64,000 nucleotides of DNA from NCBI GenBank assembly GCA_031427625.1, contig JANPNV010000095.1, forward strand, positions 3,328 to 67,327, in the 5' to 3' direction. Positions 1 to 8,774 of this stretch are shown one piece after another. The notes under the pieces are model-generated. The model made no database searches and had not been told where the DNA came from. It worked only from the letters and a program-made list of their open reading frames with translations. Within the stretch, counting starts at the first letter, position 1. Every line of letters begins with the position of its first letter. Made by a program: the position numbers and the translations under genes. This DNA comes from JADKIH01 sp031427625 (GTDB lineage: Bacteria > Bacteroidota > Bacteroidia > AKYH767-A > 2013-40CM-41-45).

Positions 1-704
1 GTCGCTGGCAATCCAACGCTTCCGCCAGCATAGGCCGAAAGTTGTAAAACCAGATTATTCTTCTGGTACTTCACAGCACCCGTAAGAGCGAGATTATTTG
101 CAGTCGCTTCACGACCTTCTGCTCTTCCGCCCCGAATAAGATTACCATGCTCAAACCCTGCACAGTTAAGTCCGTTTATCAAAGCAAAGCTTAGCTCAAC
201 AGGGAAGTTGTTCAAGCTTGTATAAAAGCCAACTCCAAGTTCTCTCCATGTAGAAGGAATCAGAAGTGATTCTATCCGTGTTCTCTCATTTCCATTAAAA
301 GTATTCGGAAGATGATTTTCGTTGAGAATCCCAATACGTGGCAGAAATAATCCAGCCGTCAGATATGAATTCCGGGATAATGTAAATTTTAAATAGGCCT
401 GTTCAATGGCAACTTCTCCGCCTTCTTCTCCGCCACTCACTTTGGCATCTTCAATTTCAATTTCTGATAAAAAGGAAAATTTATCATTGAAACGATGACC
501 GATAAATAATACGGCTCTTTCCAGATTTATTAATGCCTGCTTTTGATTGCTGTCATAATGATAGTAGGCATTGCCATAACCACCAATATAGGTTGCCGCA
601 TTTTTTCCGGAAATAGATAGTGAGTCTTCTGATGTTAGAGTTTGAGCCTGACTTTTAAATAAAATGAAAAATAAAGAGAGAATTGAAAGTGTTATTCTTT
701 TCAT
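1..704 (-). CDS. Outer-membrane porin-like beta-barrel protein (partial, C-terminus cut by window edge)
   Basis: The reading frame opens at an ATG on the minus strand at 704 and stays open to base 1, so only about the first 234 residues are present. The first 22 residues are a signal peptide (MKR, then a hydrophobic stretch, then SQAQ). The mature part has alternating hydrophobic and polar strands, with stretches such as FSFLSEIEIEDAKV, EQAYLKFTLS and LTAGLFLPRIG. These resemble Bacteroidota outer-membrane porins of the OprO/OprP (phosphate-selective porin) kind. The EQAYLKF and GLFLPRIGILNE motifs favour that group over TonB receptors, because no plug domain is visible. Substrate cannot be assigned. 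It lies downstream of the response-regulator gene in the same direction, with 244 bp between them, so it is probably a separate transcript. Confidence 0.7.
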   Translation of the reverse strand, partial: MKRITLSILSLFFILFKSQAQTLTSEDSLSISGKNAATYIGGYGNAYYHYDSNQKQALINLERAVLFIGHRFNDKFSFLSEIEIEDAKVSGGEEGGEVAIEQAYLKFTLSRNSYLTAGLFLPRIGILNENHLPNTFNGNERTRIESLLIPSTWRELGVGFYTSLNNFPVELSFALINGLNCAGFEHGNLIRGGRAEGREATANNLALTGAVKYQKNNLVLQLSAYAGGSVGLPA

Positions 705-828
705 GATTTGTTGATTGATTTGCAAAATAAATCATTATTTAGAATGATTCCAAATAAGAAAAACTCTTATTTTACATACTTCCATGTTTATATCTTTTGA
801 AAATTAAAAGACCGAGACTCGCTTTAGG

Positions 829-857
829 TAGTGACTATAAATAATTGATAGTCACTA
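829..857. promoter_or_regulatory. Perfect 10-bp dyad between response regulator and porin gene
   Basis: Arms 829-838 (TAGTGACTAT) and 848-857 (ATAGTCACTA) are exact reverse complements around a 9-base loop. The dyad lies 125 bp upstream of the porin start and 92 bp past the response-regulator stop. No T-tract follows on the minus strand, so a regulator-binding site is as likely as a terminator. Confidence 0.45.
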
Positions 858-948
858 ATTAATAACAATTACAATTAGCTATTAAATTAAAATTAAAGAT
901 TAGAAATTAACTAATTACTAAAAAATAAATAAATATTCATGCCTGGTT

Positions 949-1644
949 TCAGGCATTATCAATAAGTCTGAATCCTTTTCCATGGATATTTATGATATCA
1001 AGAGATGCATCGTCTTTCAGATATTTTCTAAGTTTTGTAATAAACACATCCATACTTCTAGCATTAAAGTAATTATCATCACCCCAGATTTCTTTAAGGG
1101 CTTTTTGACGGGGGAGAAGTTCATTCTTATAAATACTTAGCATGCGCAAAAGGTCAGCTTCTTTAGGTGAAACCTTCTGAGCGACGCCGTCAAGAATTAT
1201 CGTCCTGTGGTCGTAATTAAATAAATATTTTCCAATTTGAAATTCCTTCTGTGTAGGATCATGTGATTTATCGAGACTTCTTTTCAGAATAGCTTTTAGC
1301 TTATATAACAGAACTTCAGAATCGAAGGGCTTTGTTATATAATCATCGGCACCCATTTTGAATCCGGAAATCATATCTTCCTTCATGGTTTTAGCAGTTA
1401 GAAATATGATAGGCACATGTTCGTCTTTCTCCCTTATCTCACGTGCTAAAGTGAAGCCATCTTTTTTCGGCATCATCACATCAAGGAGGCAAATGTCATA
1501 TTTACCTGATACAAACTGATCGTATCCGGCAAAACCATCAGCAGCGAGTTTAACTTCATAATCGTTCAGCTCCAGATAATTTTTTAGCACTGATCCGAAA
1601 TTCGGATCGTCCTCAACTAAAAGTATTTTGGTTTTCTTATTCAT
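949..1644 (-). CDS. OmpR/PhoB-family DNA-binding response regulator
   Basis: This 231-residue protein has a receiver domain (about 5-118) followed by a winged-helix output domain (about 135-228). The acidic pair ED at 11-12, phosphoacceptor Asp55 (LLDVMMP), Thr83 and Lys105 (TKPF) are all in place, so it should be phosphorylatable. The C-terminal domain has the OmpR-type ending with an HGKGFRL wing. It resembles the Bacteroidota RprY type. It follows its sensor kinase by 14 bp on the same strand and forms a two-gene operon with it. Its likely DNA targets include the phased TTAAC repeats upstream of the operon (inference). Confidence 0.93.
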   Translation of the reverse strand: MNKKTKILLVEDDPNFGSVLKNYLELNDYEVKLAADGFAGYDQFVSGKYDICLLDVMMPKKDGFTLAREIREKDEHVPIIFLTAKTMKEDMISGFKMGADDYITKPFDSEVLLYKLKAILKRSLDKSHDPTQKEFQIGKYLFNYDHRTIILDGVAQKVSPKEADLLRMLSIYKNELLPRQKALKEIWGDDNYFNARSMDVFITKLRKYLKDDASLDIINIHGKGFRLIDNA

Positions 1645-1658
1645 GTGTGATTGATTTA

Positions 1659-3293
1659 TTATTTACCGGATGGAATAAAGAATTCGAATATACTTCCTTT
1701 GCCGGGCTCACTTTCTACTTTTATCCAGCCTTTATGTTGTTCTACTATTGCTTTCACATAACTTAGTCCAAGACCAAATCCTTTTATGTCGTGAAGGTTT
1801 CCTGTTGGAACACGATAAAATTTTTCGAAAATTTTCTTCTGAGTTTCCTTTGTCATTCCGATTCCCTTATCCGCAACACGTACAATTACTCCATTCTTGA
1901 AATTTACCGTCTCCACAGTTATATTTGGTTCTTCGGGTGAATACTTATTTGCATTATCAAGCAAATTAAAAATCACACTTGAAAGGTGCATGGCATCTGC
2001 ACGTACAACGGGAATCTCAGCATTTAAATTGCATTTCAATGTTCCTTGTTTGTTTTCGACCTGAAGGGAAATAAGCTCGACCGCATTTTCGATTATTGAA
2101 TGAATGTTTACATCTTCGCGTTTGATAGTCAGCTCACCTTTTTCGAGCAGGGCCATTTGCAGAACATTTTCTACCTGGCCATTCATTCGTTTATTTTCTT
2201 CACGAATGATTCTTGTAAAATAATCGAACTTTTCCGGATTGGTTTTTACGCGAGGGTCCTTTATTGAGTCGACAGCAAGTGAAATTGTTGCAATAGGCGT
2301 CTTAAATTCATGTGTCATGTTGTTAATAAAATCACTCTTAATGTCCGACAATTTTTTCTGCCTGTAAATGACCTGTATCGTATAGGCAAAGCCAAATAAA
2401 ATAATGAATGTAAACAGACTTGAACTTAACAACATAATCCACATGGAAGTCAGAACATATTTCATACTTCCTGGAAAATGCAGAATCAGATAGTCTGGTT
2501 TAGAAACTATGTCGTTGGGAAAAAGTAAGGTCCTGTATCTCGACTTAATCAGTTCTTCGGGAACAATAGAACTTTTTGTTATTAGAAAAGAATTATTGCT
2601 GCCATTAAAAACTCCATAATCCGGAACAAGTTCAATTCCTCTGTTTCGTAGCTCAAATTTTACAAGTGAATCGAGACGATTCGAATCAAGCCTGTTCACA
2701 ATGTTGTTTTCCGGACCGGCAAACTCGATAGCCATTTTTTCCATGACATCATTCAGCTTCTCAAGCCGGGCCTTTATTTTCTCTTCATTTTGTCTGATAA
2801 TTACTTCTGCTGAATCACCGAATATTCTTGTTATCCTCGAACTATGAATGGTATGCTGCGAGATTGAATCCCTTTGGACATAGTTCCTTCTTTGAACCCG
2901 GAGGAATGTCCTGTTACTACCGGGTCTGTGAAACTCAATATTAATATCGGCATTATCGAGGTCGTCGACGACTGGTGGCGGCTTCGCCGGATGATGAGGC
3001 ATCTCTATACTAGTGTCCGTTATCATGATCGGACTGGTAGATGCCGTATCTCTAATCATCAATTGTGTAATTTTTACCGGATCGATCTTAAAAACTCTTT
3101 CATGAAGCATATTCATCGCTTCATTAGTCTCAATCTTGTCGACTATTTCATTCATCGACTGGTTTACGGCCTGGTCGAATTGCATTTCCTTTATTTGAAT
3201 ATCATGCTTTATCCAGTAAACTTGCAGACTGATAATGCCTACCAGCGCTACACTCATTAGGATAATAATTGCACGAATGTTTTTTCTGTTCAT
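1659..3293 (-). CDS. Membrane sensor histidine kinase (RprX-like)
   Basis: This 544-residue protein has a membrane segment at about 7-27, a periplasmic sensor region of about 250 residues, and a second membrane segment at about 281-308. A HisKA domain follows with His328 in the motif NNMTHEFKTPIATI. The HATPase domain has an N box (NLLDNANKYSPE), a G1 box (ADKGIGM) and a G2 box (GFGLGLSYVKAIV). The periplasmic part contains a proline-rich run near 100-112 and a charged helical stretch at 165-195, and matches no sensor fold I recognise. It is the first gene of the operon with the response regulator. Its start lies in the divergent region that also serves the broken secreted-protein gene at 3427. 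Confidence 0.93.
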   Translation of the reverse strand: MNRKNIRAIIILMSVALVGIISLQVYWIKHDIQIKEMQFDQAVNQSMNEIVDKIETNEAMNMLHERVFKIDPVKITQLMIRDTASTSPIMITDTSIEMPHHPAKPPPVVDDLDNADINIEFHRPGSNRTFLRVQRRNYVQRDSISQHTIHSSRITRIFGDSAEVIIRQNEEKIKARLEKLNDVMEKMAIEFAGPENNIVNRLDSNRLDSLVKFELRNRGIELVPDYGVFNGSNNSFLITKSSIVPEELIKSRYRTLLFPNDIVSKPDYLILHFPGSMKYVLTSMWIMLLSSSLFTFIILFGFAYTIQVIYRQKKLSDIKSDFINNMTHEFKTPIATISLAVDSIKDPRVKTNPEKFDYFTRIIREENKRMNGQVENVLQMALLEKGELTIKREDVNIHSIIENAVELISLQVENKQGTLKCNLNAEIPVVRADAMHLSSVIFNLLDNANKYSPEEPNITVETVNFKNGVIVRVADKGIGMTKETQKKIFEKFYRVPTGNLHDIKGFGLGLSYVKAIVEQHKGWIKVESEPGKGSIFEFFIPSGK

Positions 3294-3314
3294 TGAACGT
3301 AAAAATAGGAAGCA

Positions 3315-3371
3315 TTAACAGTTGAATTGAGACTTTAACCAATCTTTAACAGTGATTAACGACACATTAAC
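3315..3371. promoter_or_regulatory. Helically phased TTAAC direct repeats, candidate response-regulator box
   Basis: TTAAC occurs at 3315, 3335, 3346, 3356 and 3367, giving spacings of 20, 11, 10 and 11 bp on one face of the helix. OmpR/PhoB-family regulators typically bind direct repeats about 11 bp apart, and the Bacillus PhoP box (TTAACA repeats) is a well-known example. The array sits between the two-component operon (start 3293) and the divergent gene at 3427. That it is an operator is inferred. Confidence 0.55.
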
Positions 3372-3426
3372 CGACATCGTTATGTTTTGGGCTTTACTTT
3401 ACAGCACAAATTTAAATCTATTAACC

Positions 3427-4431
3427 ATGAAAAACAGAATAAAATTACAGGAATTTTTCGCCTGGGTCATGCTCTTTCTGGCAATAATTCTACTTAGCGT
3501 AAGTGTATCATTTGCGCAGACACGGAATGTCAACGTTGTCAATGAAAATGGCAAGGTGCATATTAAGATTGAGAGCACCGATAATGGTAAAACCACTCTG
3601 GTGGATACTACTTTTTCACTCTCTGAAAATGCCGATATCGAAAAAATAATTAATCAGTTGGGTGGCGGAAGTGATTCGAATTTAACGGTTGACAAAAAGA
3701 TAGTGATTAAAGAAAAAAATGGCTCAGTCAAAAAGGGTTAACGTGGAAGCAAGACTATTATTATCGACTCAAAACACAATAAAGTATTAAGCAGTGACAA
3801 AAAAGGAAATGAATGAGGAAATAGAAAGAATAATAAATGAAGCTCAGGAAGGAACAGACAGGCTGAAGGAATCACTTTCGAAAATGCATTATTATTTTGA
3901 TGATGAAGCAAATAATTTACACGCTGATTTTGAAAATGCAGATTCAATTTTATACAAAAAAATCATAGATAAGGAATTTAATTTTTCATTTTCGCATGAT
4001 GATTTTGATAGTTTGAGAGACGAAAATCACATCGTAATTAACGGAGATGAAAAGGAACAACCACCTGTTCTTGAAAAAACAATAACATCTAAAAACGGCA
4101 AACAGGTTTTCATTTTCAAGAGATCGGTTTCTGATAAGCAGAAAAAGGAAAATAATCAGGTTAACGTTGGTGATTCCGACATTATCAATTTAAAGATCTA
4201 TCCAAATCCATCTCATGGAAAATTCAATTTGAAATTCATTTAGCAAAAAAAACAGATCTTTCTATTGTAGTGGTTGATGAAAACAGCAGGGAGGTTTTTT
4301 CAGAAGGAATTTCCGGATTCACGGGAAGTTATTCAAATGAAATAGACTTAAGTAAATTGACAAAAGGAACTTATTTTCTGAAAATTTCTGCCAATGGAAA
4401 ATCAATATCGAAATCGATTTTTATAAATTAA
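3427..4431 (+). pseudogene. Broken gene for a secreted protein with T9SS type A sorting domain
   Basis: Reading begins at ATG 3427 with a signal peptide (MKNRIKLQEFF, hydrophobic core, then SVSFAQ). In-frame TAA at 3739-3741 interrupts it, but the same frame continues with sensible protein (GSKTIIIDSKHNKV). At the A6 run 3799-3804 the coding frame shifts, as if one A had been inserted, into the frame KKEMNEEIERIINEAQEG. Near 4232-4236 a missing T shifts it again: the preceding frame stops at 4241, while another frame continues as a normal sorting domain (IYPNPSHGKFNLKF then HLAKKTDLSIVVVDENS), ending at 4431. Three lesions point to a pseudogene, although errors at the two homopolymers are possible. 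The middle part is acidic and matches no domain I know. It is divergent from the two-component operon and may have been its target. Confidence 0.7.
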
Positions 4432-4579
4432 AAACCATTGAAGTACATAGTAATTGATTAGGTTAAGTTTCCCCTGCTAATTGGCGGTTTTTTTTTATTA
4501 TCTTATTTCCTACGAAGAAATAAGGAAGATTTTAGATGTTTATCAAATATTAAAGGTGTGTCACTAGAGAAATATCCGG

Positions 4580-5119
4580 TTATTGAGGAAACTCAGGTTT
4601 TATTTTAACCTTTAATGCCTGGTTAATATGCCTTTGTTCATGTGCAATTATTAAATTCATTGCATCCTCCAAACGAAGGGTTATCAAACCTGCTACAGGA
4701 GAGGAAATGATGGTCTTTGAATAAATTGGATTGACCAGTTTCTCAAAAAGTGATAAAAGTATTTGTTGATGACTGATGAAGTCAGAAACAATGTGTCCTC
4801 CGACGGATGACGAAGTAGGCAAAAAGATACGAGGTGATTTATATTTCTTAACGACTACAAATCCGAGTGTGCGGATCATTTCCTTACCTGTATAATTGGT
4901 AAAAGGGTTTACTTTTTGCCAAAAAGAATTTTTATGTTTACCGTTGATTACATCCTGCAGAGCGGGAATGTACTTTTCATTGGAAACAATAAGGTGATGT
5001 AAACACTGTCCGATACTCCAGGATTGTTTATCCGGTTTCCAGTTAAGCTGAAGTTTATTCAACTTTCCGAAATCATTATCAATTGAGGTCGTAAGTATTT
5101 CTAATTGGGATGTTAACAT
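4580..5119 (-). CDS. DinB-like (YfiT/DinB_2 superfamily) putative metal-dependent protein
   Basis: This 179-residue, all-helical protein has the DinB layout: WSIGQCLHHL near 34-43, a central histidine in DFISHQQ, and a C-terminal AHEQRHINQ. These three histidine regions normally build the metal site of the DinB/YfiT four-helix bundle. Known members include thiol transferases and stress-related proteins, so the substrate here cannot be named. It stands alone between the broken secreted-protein gene and prmC, transcribed away from prmC. Confidence 0.85.
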   Translation of the reverse strand: MLTSQLEILTTSIDNDFGKLNKLQLNWKPDKQSWSIGQCLHHLIVSNEKYIPALQDVINGKHKNSFWQKVNPFTNYTGKEMIRTLGFVVVKKYKSPRIFLPTSSSVGGHIVSDFISHQQILLSLFEKLVNPIYSKTIISSPVAGLITLRLEDAMNLIIAHEQRHINQALKVKIKPEFPQ

Positions 5120-5270
5120 TGATGAGTTTATACTAATAAGTCAGTAAAGGTTAAGAAAATTATGCAAAGAAACTTAAACTAGTTTTAATATCATTCAGTA
5201 AGCAATTACAAAGTCATTCTTTCATCTGATTTATGATGAATATTTCATATAAAAGCATCAACTTTACCGG

Positions 5271-6125
5271 ATGAATTCGGTGGGAAGTATTTTTTCTGAT
5301 TTTATTCTTAATCTCGACAATCAGTACGATAAGCAAGAAGCTGAACAGGTAACCCTTCTCGCTTTTGAAGATGTATTCGATTACAAAAGAATCGACATTG
5401 GAATAAATAAAGATAGAATTGCTAACCCTGATGAATTATTAAAGATCAGAAAAATTCTGGCAGAACTGAAGTCCGGAAAACCAATTCAATATATATTAGG
5501 TTATTGCTGGTTTGCAGGATTGAAAATGGCCGTTAATTCGAATGTCCTTATTCCACGACGTGAAACAGAGGAACTTGTTGACTGGATTGTTAAGGATATT
5601 AATCAAATGGAAGTTAAGCCAAAGGTCATACTCGACGTTTGTACGGGAAGCGGATGCATAGCCATTGCCCTTAAGAAAGCATTTCCACAACTCGATATAT
5701 ATGCCAATGACGATTCTCCTGATGCATTGATTATTGCTAAGGAAAATGCAGCAAATAATAAAACGGATATTACTTTTGTGAAGATGGATGCTCTTAAGTT
5801 GATTCTTGAAATATCGCCGGATATTATCGTAAGTAATCCGCCTTACGTAAGGGAAATGGAAAAAGAGCAGATGCATTCGCTGGTAACTGATTTCGAACCG
5901 GCGCACGCTTTATTTGTCCCTGATAATGACTCACTTATTTTTTATAGGGCAATTAGTGAATGGGCTATTGCAAATATGAATCGTAATGGAAATATTTATT
6001 TTGAAATTAATGAATTGATGGGAATTTCCATTTCTGAATTAACTTCGCGGCTTGGTTTTAAAAATCCTGTCATCAGAAAAGATTTTCAGGAAAAAGACAG
6101 AATGATTAAGGCGACAAAAGTTTAA
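5271..6125 (+). CDS. prmC: Release factor glutamine methyltransferase PrmC
   Basis: PrmC (HemK) methylates the glutamine of the GGQ motif in release factors RF1 and RF2 using S-adenosylmethionine, a step that speeds translation termination. The 284-residue length is normal. The N-terminal helical domain is followed by the LIPRRETEELV motif (93-103), SAM motif I (LDVCTGSGCIAIAL, about 121-134) and the diagnostic NPPY at 189-192, which binds the target glutamine. It precedes ligA by 13 bp and is probably co-transcribed with it. Confidence 0.95.
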   Translation: MNSVGSIFSDFILNLDNQYDKQEAEQVTLLAFEDVFDYKRIDIGINKDRIANPDELLKIRKILAELKSGKPIQYILGYCWFAGLKMAVNSNVLIPRRETEELVDWIVKDINQMEVKPKVILDVCTGSGCIAIALKKAFPQLDIYANDDSPDALIIAKENAANNKTDITFVKMDALKLILEISPDIIVSNPPYVREMEKEQMHSLVTDFEPAHALFVPDNDSLIFYRAISEWAIANMNRNGNIYFEINELMGISISELTSRLGFKNPVIRKDFQEKDRMIKATKV

Positions 6126-6138
6126 CATTACATTTTCA

Positions 6139-8223
6139 ATGACTGAATCCGAGGCAAATAAGAGAATAGAAAAGCTAAGCAAGGAGCTAAATGAACATAA
6201 TTATAATTACTATGTTCTTTCTTCTCCTGCGATTAGTGATTTTGAATTTGATAAGCTTCTGGAAGAGCTAATAAGTTTAGAGAAGAAGTTTCCTGAATTT
6301 ATATCTCCTGAATCACCAAGCCAGAGAGTGGGTGGGGAGATTACTAAAGAATTTAAATCGGTGAAGCATAAATACCCAATGCTTTCGCTTGGAAATACAT
6401 ATTCAGAGGAAGATTTACGTGATTTTGATGAGCGTATTCGCAAAACAATTGATGGTGAATATGAATATGTATGCGAATTGAAATTTGATGGAGTTGCCAT
6501 AGGACTGACCTATATAAACGGCGTTCTGGAAAAAGGAGTCACGCGTGGTGATGGAGTTCAGGGAGATGATGTGACAGCAAATGTGAGAACGATCAGAAGT
6601 ATTCCGTTGCAACTTCATGGAGGTAATTTTCCTGAAGAATTGGAAATCAGGGGCGAGATTATAATGCCCAGATCATCCTTTGAAAAAATTAATGAAGACA
6701 TCGCCAATCAAATGGAAGAAGATGGTTACGCTAAGGAAGAAATATGTGGTAAGCTTTTAAAAAATCCACGGAATGCTACTAGTGGAACGATTAAGATGCA
6801 GGATTCTTCAGTCGTCGCAAATCGTAACCTTGATTGTTATCTGTATGCCCTATATGTTGATAGTTTTCCGTTTGCTACACATACGGATGCGATGTATGCT
6901 GCAAAATCATGGGGCTTTAAAATAAGCGAACACACTAGTATTTGTAAAAATATTGATAGTGTATTGACATATCTGGAAAAATGGAATATCGACAGACATA
7001 ATCTGCCCTATGATACGGATGGTGTAGTAATTAAAATAAATTCCATCGCACAGCAGAATGATTTAGGGTTTACTGCAAAATCGCCAAGATGGGCCATCGC
7101 ATTTAAATTTCAATCGGAAAGTGTATCAACTGTTCTAAAAAATATTTTTTATCAGGTAGGACGCACGGGTGCAGTTACTCCTGTGGCTGATCTGGAGCCC
7201 GTGCTTTTAGCAGGCACTACTGTGAGACGGGCAACTTTACATAATGCCGACCAGATTGAAAAACTGGATCTGCGAATTGGTGATCATGTATTTGTCGAGA
7301 AAGGCGGAGAAGTTATTCCAAAAGTAACGGCTGTCGATCTCTACAAGAGGAAGGCAAATGCTGTTCCTGTAAAATTCATTATGAATTGCCCCGAGTGCGG
7401 AACGACTCTCGAAAGAAAGGAGGGTGAAGTACAGCATTACTGTCCGAATTCTGATGGATGTCCCCCACAAATTAAAGGACGGATCGAACATTTCATTAGT
7501 CGACGTGCCATGAATATTGACAGCCTGGGAGAAGGCAAGATTGAAATGCTTTATGAGAACGGACTTGTTAAAAATGCAGCAGATCTGTATTCACTGAAGT
7601 ATGAAGATCTTCTTGGTTTGGAAAAAATATTTTCGGATGATGGAGAGAAGTCAAAAAAAATAAGTCTGCGTGAAAAATCTGTCGAAAAAATATTGAAAGG
7701 CTTGGAGGAAAGCAGAAGTGTCCCTTTTGAGCGCGTGCTTTATGCAATGGGTATCCGGTACGTCGGCGAGACAGTGGCAAAAAAATTGGCTTTGCATTTT
7801 AAGAATATGGATGCTATTATAAATGCTTCTGAAGTGGAATTGATTCAGACAGATGAAATAGGGGAGAAGATCGCTTGGAGTGTTATCGATTTTTTCAAAC
7901 ATGCTTCAAACAAAGCATTTTTAGATTCACTAAGAATGGCAGGTTTAAATATGGAAATAGGAAAAGATTCTATACCTGAAAGATTGAGCTCTTTATTAAC
8001 TGGGAAATCGTTTGTTGTTTCGGGGACTTTCACTAATTTCAGCCGAGATGATTTGAAACTTCTGATAGAAAAACACGGTGGCAAAAACCAAAGTGGTATT
8101 TCCTCAAAAACTGATTATCTTCTTGCCGGTGAGGAAGCCGGTCCAAGTAAACTTGAAAAAGCTAAAAAACTGAAAGTTGCTTTGATTGATGAAATTGAAT
8201 TTTTGAAAATGATAAATGCATAA
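6139..8223 (+). CDS. ligA: NAD-dependent DNA ligase LigA
   Basis: LigA seals nicks during replication and repair using NAD. The 694-residue protein has the full domain order: Ia/adenylation domain with catalytic Lys115 (CELKFDGVAIG, the KxDG motif), OB fold, a four-cysteine zinc finger (CPECG followed by YCPNSDGCPP), helix-hairpin-helix repeats (about 510-600), and a C-terminal BRCT domain (about 615-694) opening SFVVSGTF. All key residues are present. The stop codon overlaps the start of the next gene in TAATG, which indicates translational coupling. Confidence 0.97.
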   Translation: MTESEANKRIEKLSKELNEHNYNYYVLSSPAISDFEFDKLLEELISLEKKFPEFISPESPSQRVGGEITKEFKSVKHKYPMLSLGNTYSEEDLRDFDERIRKTIDGEYEYVCELKFDGVAIGLTYINGVLEKGVTRGDGVQGDDVTANVRTIRSIPLQLHGGNFPEELEIRGEIIMPRSSFEKINEDIANQMEEDGYAKEEICGKLLKNPRNATSGTIKMQDSSVVANRNLDCYLYALYVDSFPFATHTDAMYAAKSWGFKISEHTSICKNIDSVLTYLEKWNIDRHNLPYDTDGVVIKINSIAQQNDLGFTAKSPRWAIAFKFQSESVSTVLKNIFYQVGRTGAVTPVADLEPVLLAGTTVRRATLHNADQIEKLDLRIGDHVFVEKGGEVIPKVTAVDLYKRKANAVPVKFIMNCPECGTTLERKEGEVQHYCPNSDGCPPQIKGRIEHFISRRAMNIDSLGEGKIEMLYENGLVKNAADLYSLKYEDLLGLEKIFSDDGEKSKKISLREKSVEKILKGLEESRSVPFERVLYAMGIRYVGETVAKKLALHFKNMDAIINASEVELIQTDEIGEKIAWSVIDFFKHASNKAFLDSLRMAGLNMEIGKDSIPERLSSLLTGKSFVVSGTFTNFSRDDLKLLIEKHGGKNQSGISSKTDYLLAGEEAGPSKLEKAKKLKVALIDEIEFLKMINA

Positions 8224-8774
8224 TGCTTATAAGTAAGAAAATAAGAACGAAGTTGGGTCAGCACCGTTTCCTGAAGGAGGTTAAACGGATTGAACGTCGT
8301 CCGGAAATAATTAATTTTAATGAAGCTGCGAAAATCGGAATTCTTTACGATGCTACCGATGAAAGGGATTCTGATTCTGTCAAAAATTATGTTAAAAGTA
8401 TACGGACAAATTATAAAAAGGATATTCTTGCAATGGGGTATGTTGACCGGAAAATATTACCAAAGAGCCAGTTCGCCCAGTATGGTATGGATTTTTTTTG
8501 CAGGAAGGATTTAAATTTTCAGATGATACCTTCGAACCCCATTGTAAATAATTTCATCAATGAGAAGTTTGATATTTTAATCAATCTGAATTCACATAAA
8601 TGTTTCCCATTGCATTATATTACAGCTATGTCAAAAGCAAGATTTCGTGTCGGAAGATATAGTTCATCAAATGGTGATAGTTACGATATGATGATTAAAA
8701 TTAGCGGTGAGCCGGCAATTCGTACAGTCATTGAAGAGATAGAGCATTTCCTTCGTGTAATAAAAAAATCATGA
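8223..8774 (+). CDS. DUF6913-type conserved protein of unknown function
   Basis: This 183-residue protein has no signal peptide or membrane segment. It opens with basic residues and has alternating strands and helices (AKIGILYDATDE, KDILAMGYVD, FDILINLNSHKCFPLHYITAMSKARFRVGRY). It resembles the DUF6913 family of Bacteroidota, often found between ligA and dapA. The function is unknown. It overlaps ligA by one base and dapA by four (ATGA), so the three genes are translationally coupled. Confidence 0.8.
   Translation: MLISKKIRTKLGQHRFLKEVKRIERRPEIINFNEAAKIGILYDATDERDSDSVKNYVKSIRTNYKKDILAMGYVDRKILPKSQFAQYGMDFFCRKDLNFQMIPSNPIVNNFINEKFDILINLNSHKCFPLHYITAMSKARFRVGRYSSSNGDSYDMMIKISGEPAIRTVIEEIEHFLRVIKKS

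Noticed and set aside
2874..3260. 128-codon plus-strand ORF inside the sensor kinase
   Set aside because: It is a shadow in antisense to a well-supported kinase gene.
4440..4500. Terminator after the broken T9SS gene
   Set aside because: A T9 tract is present (near 4489-4497), but I could not find a stem before it that pairs well.
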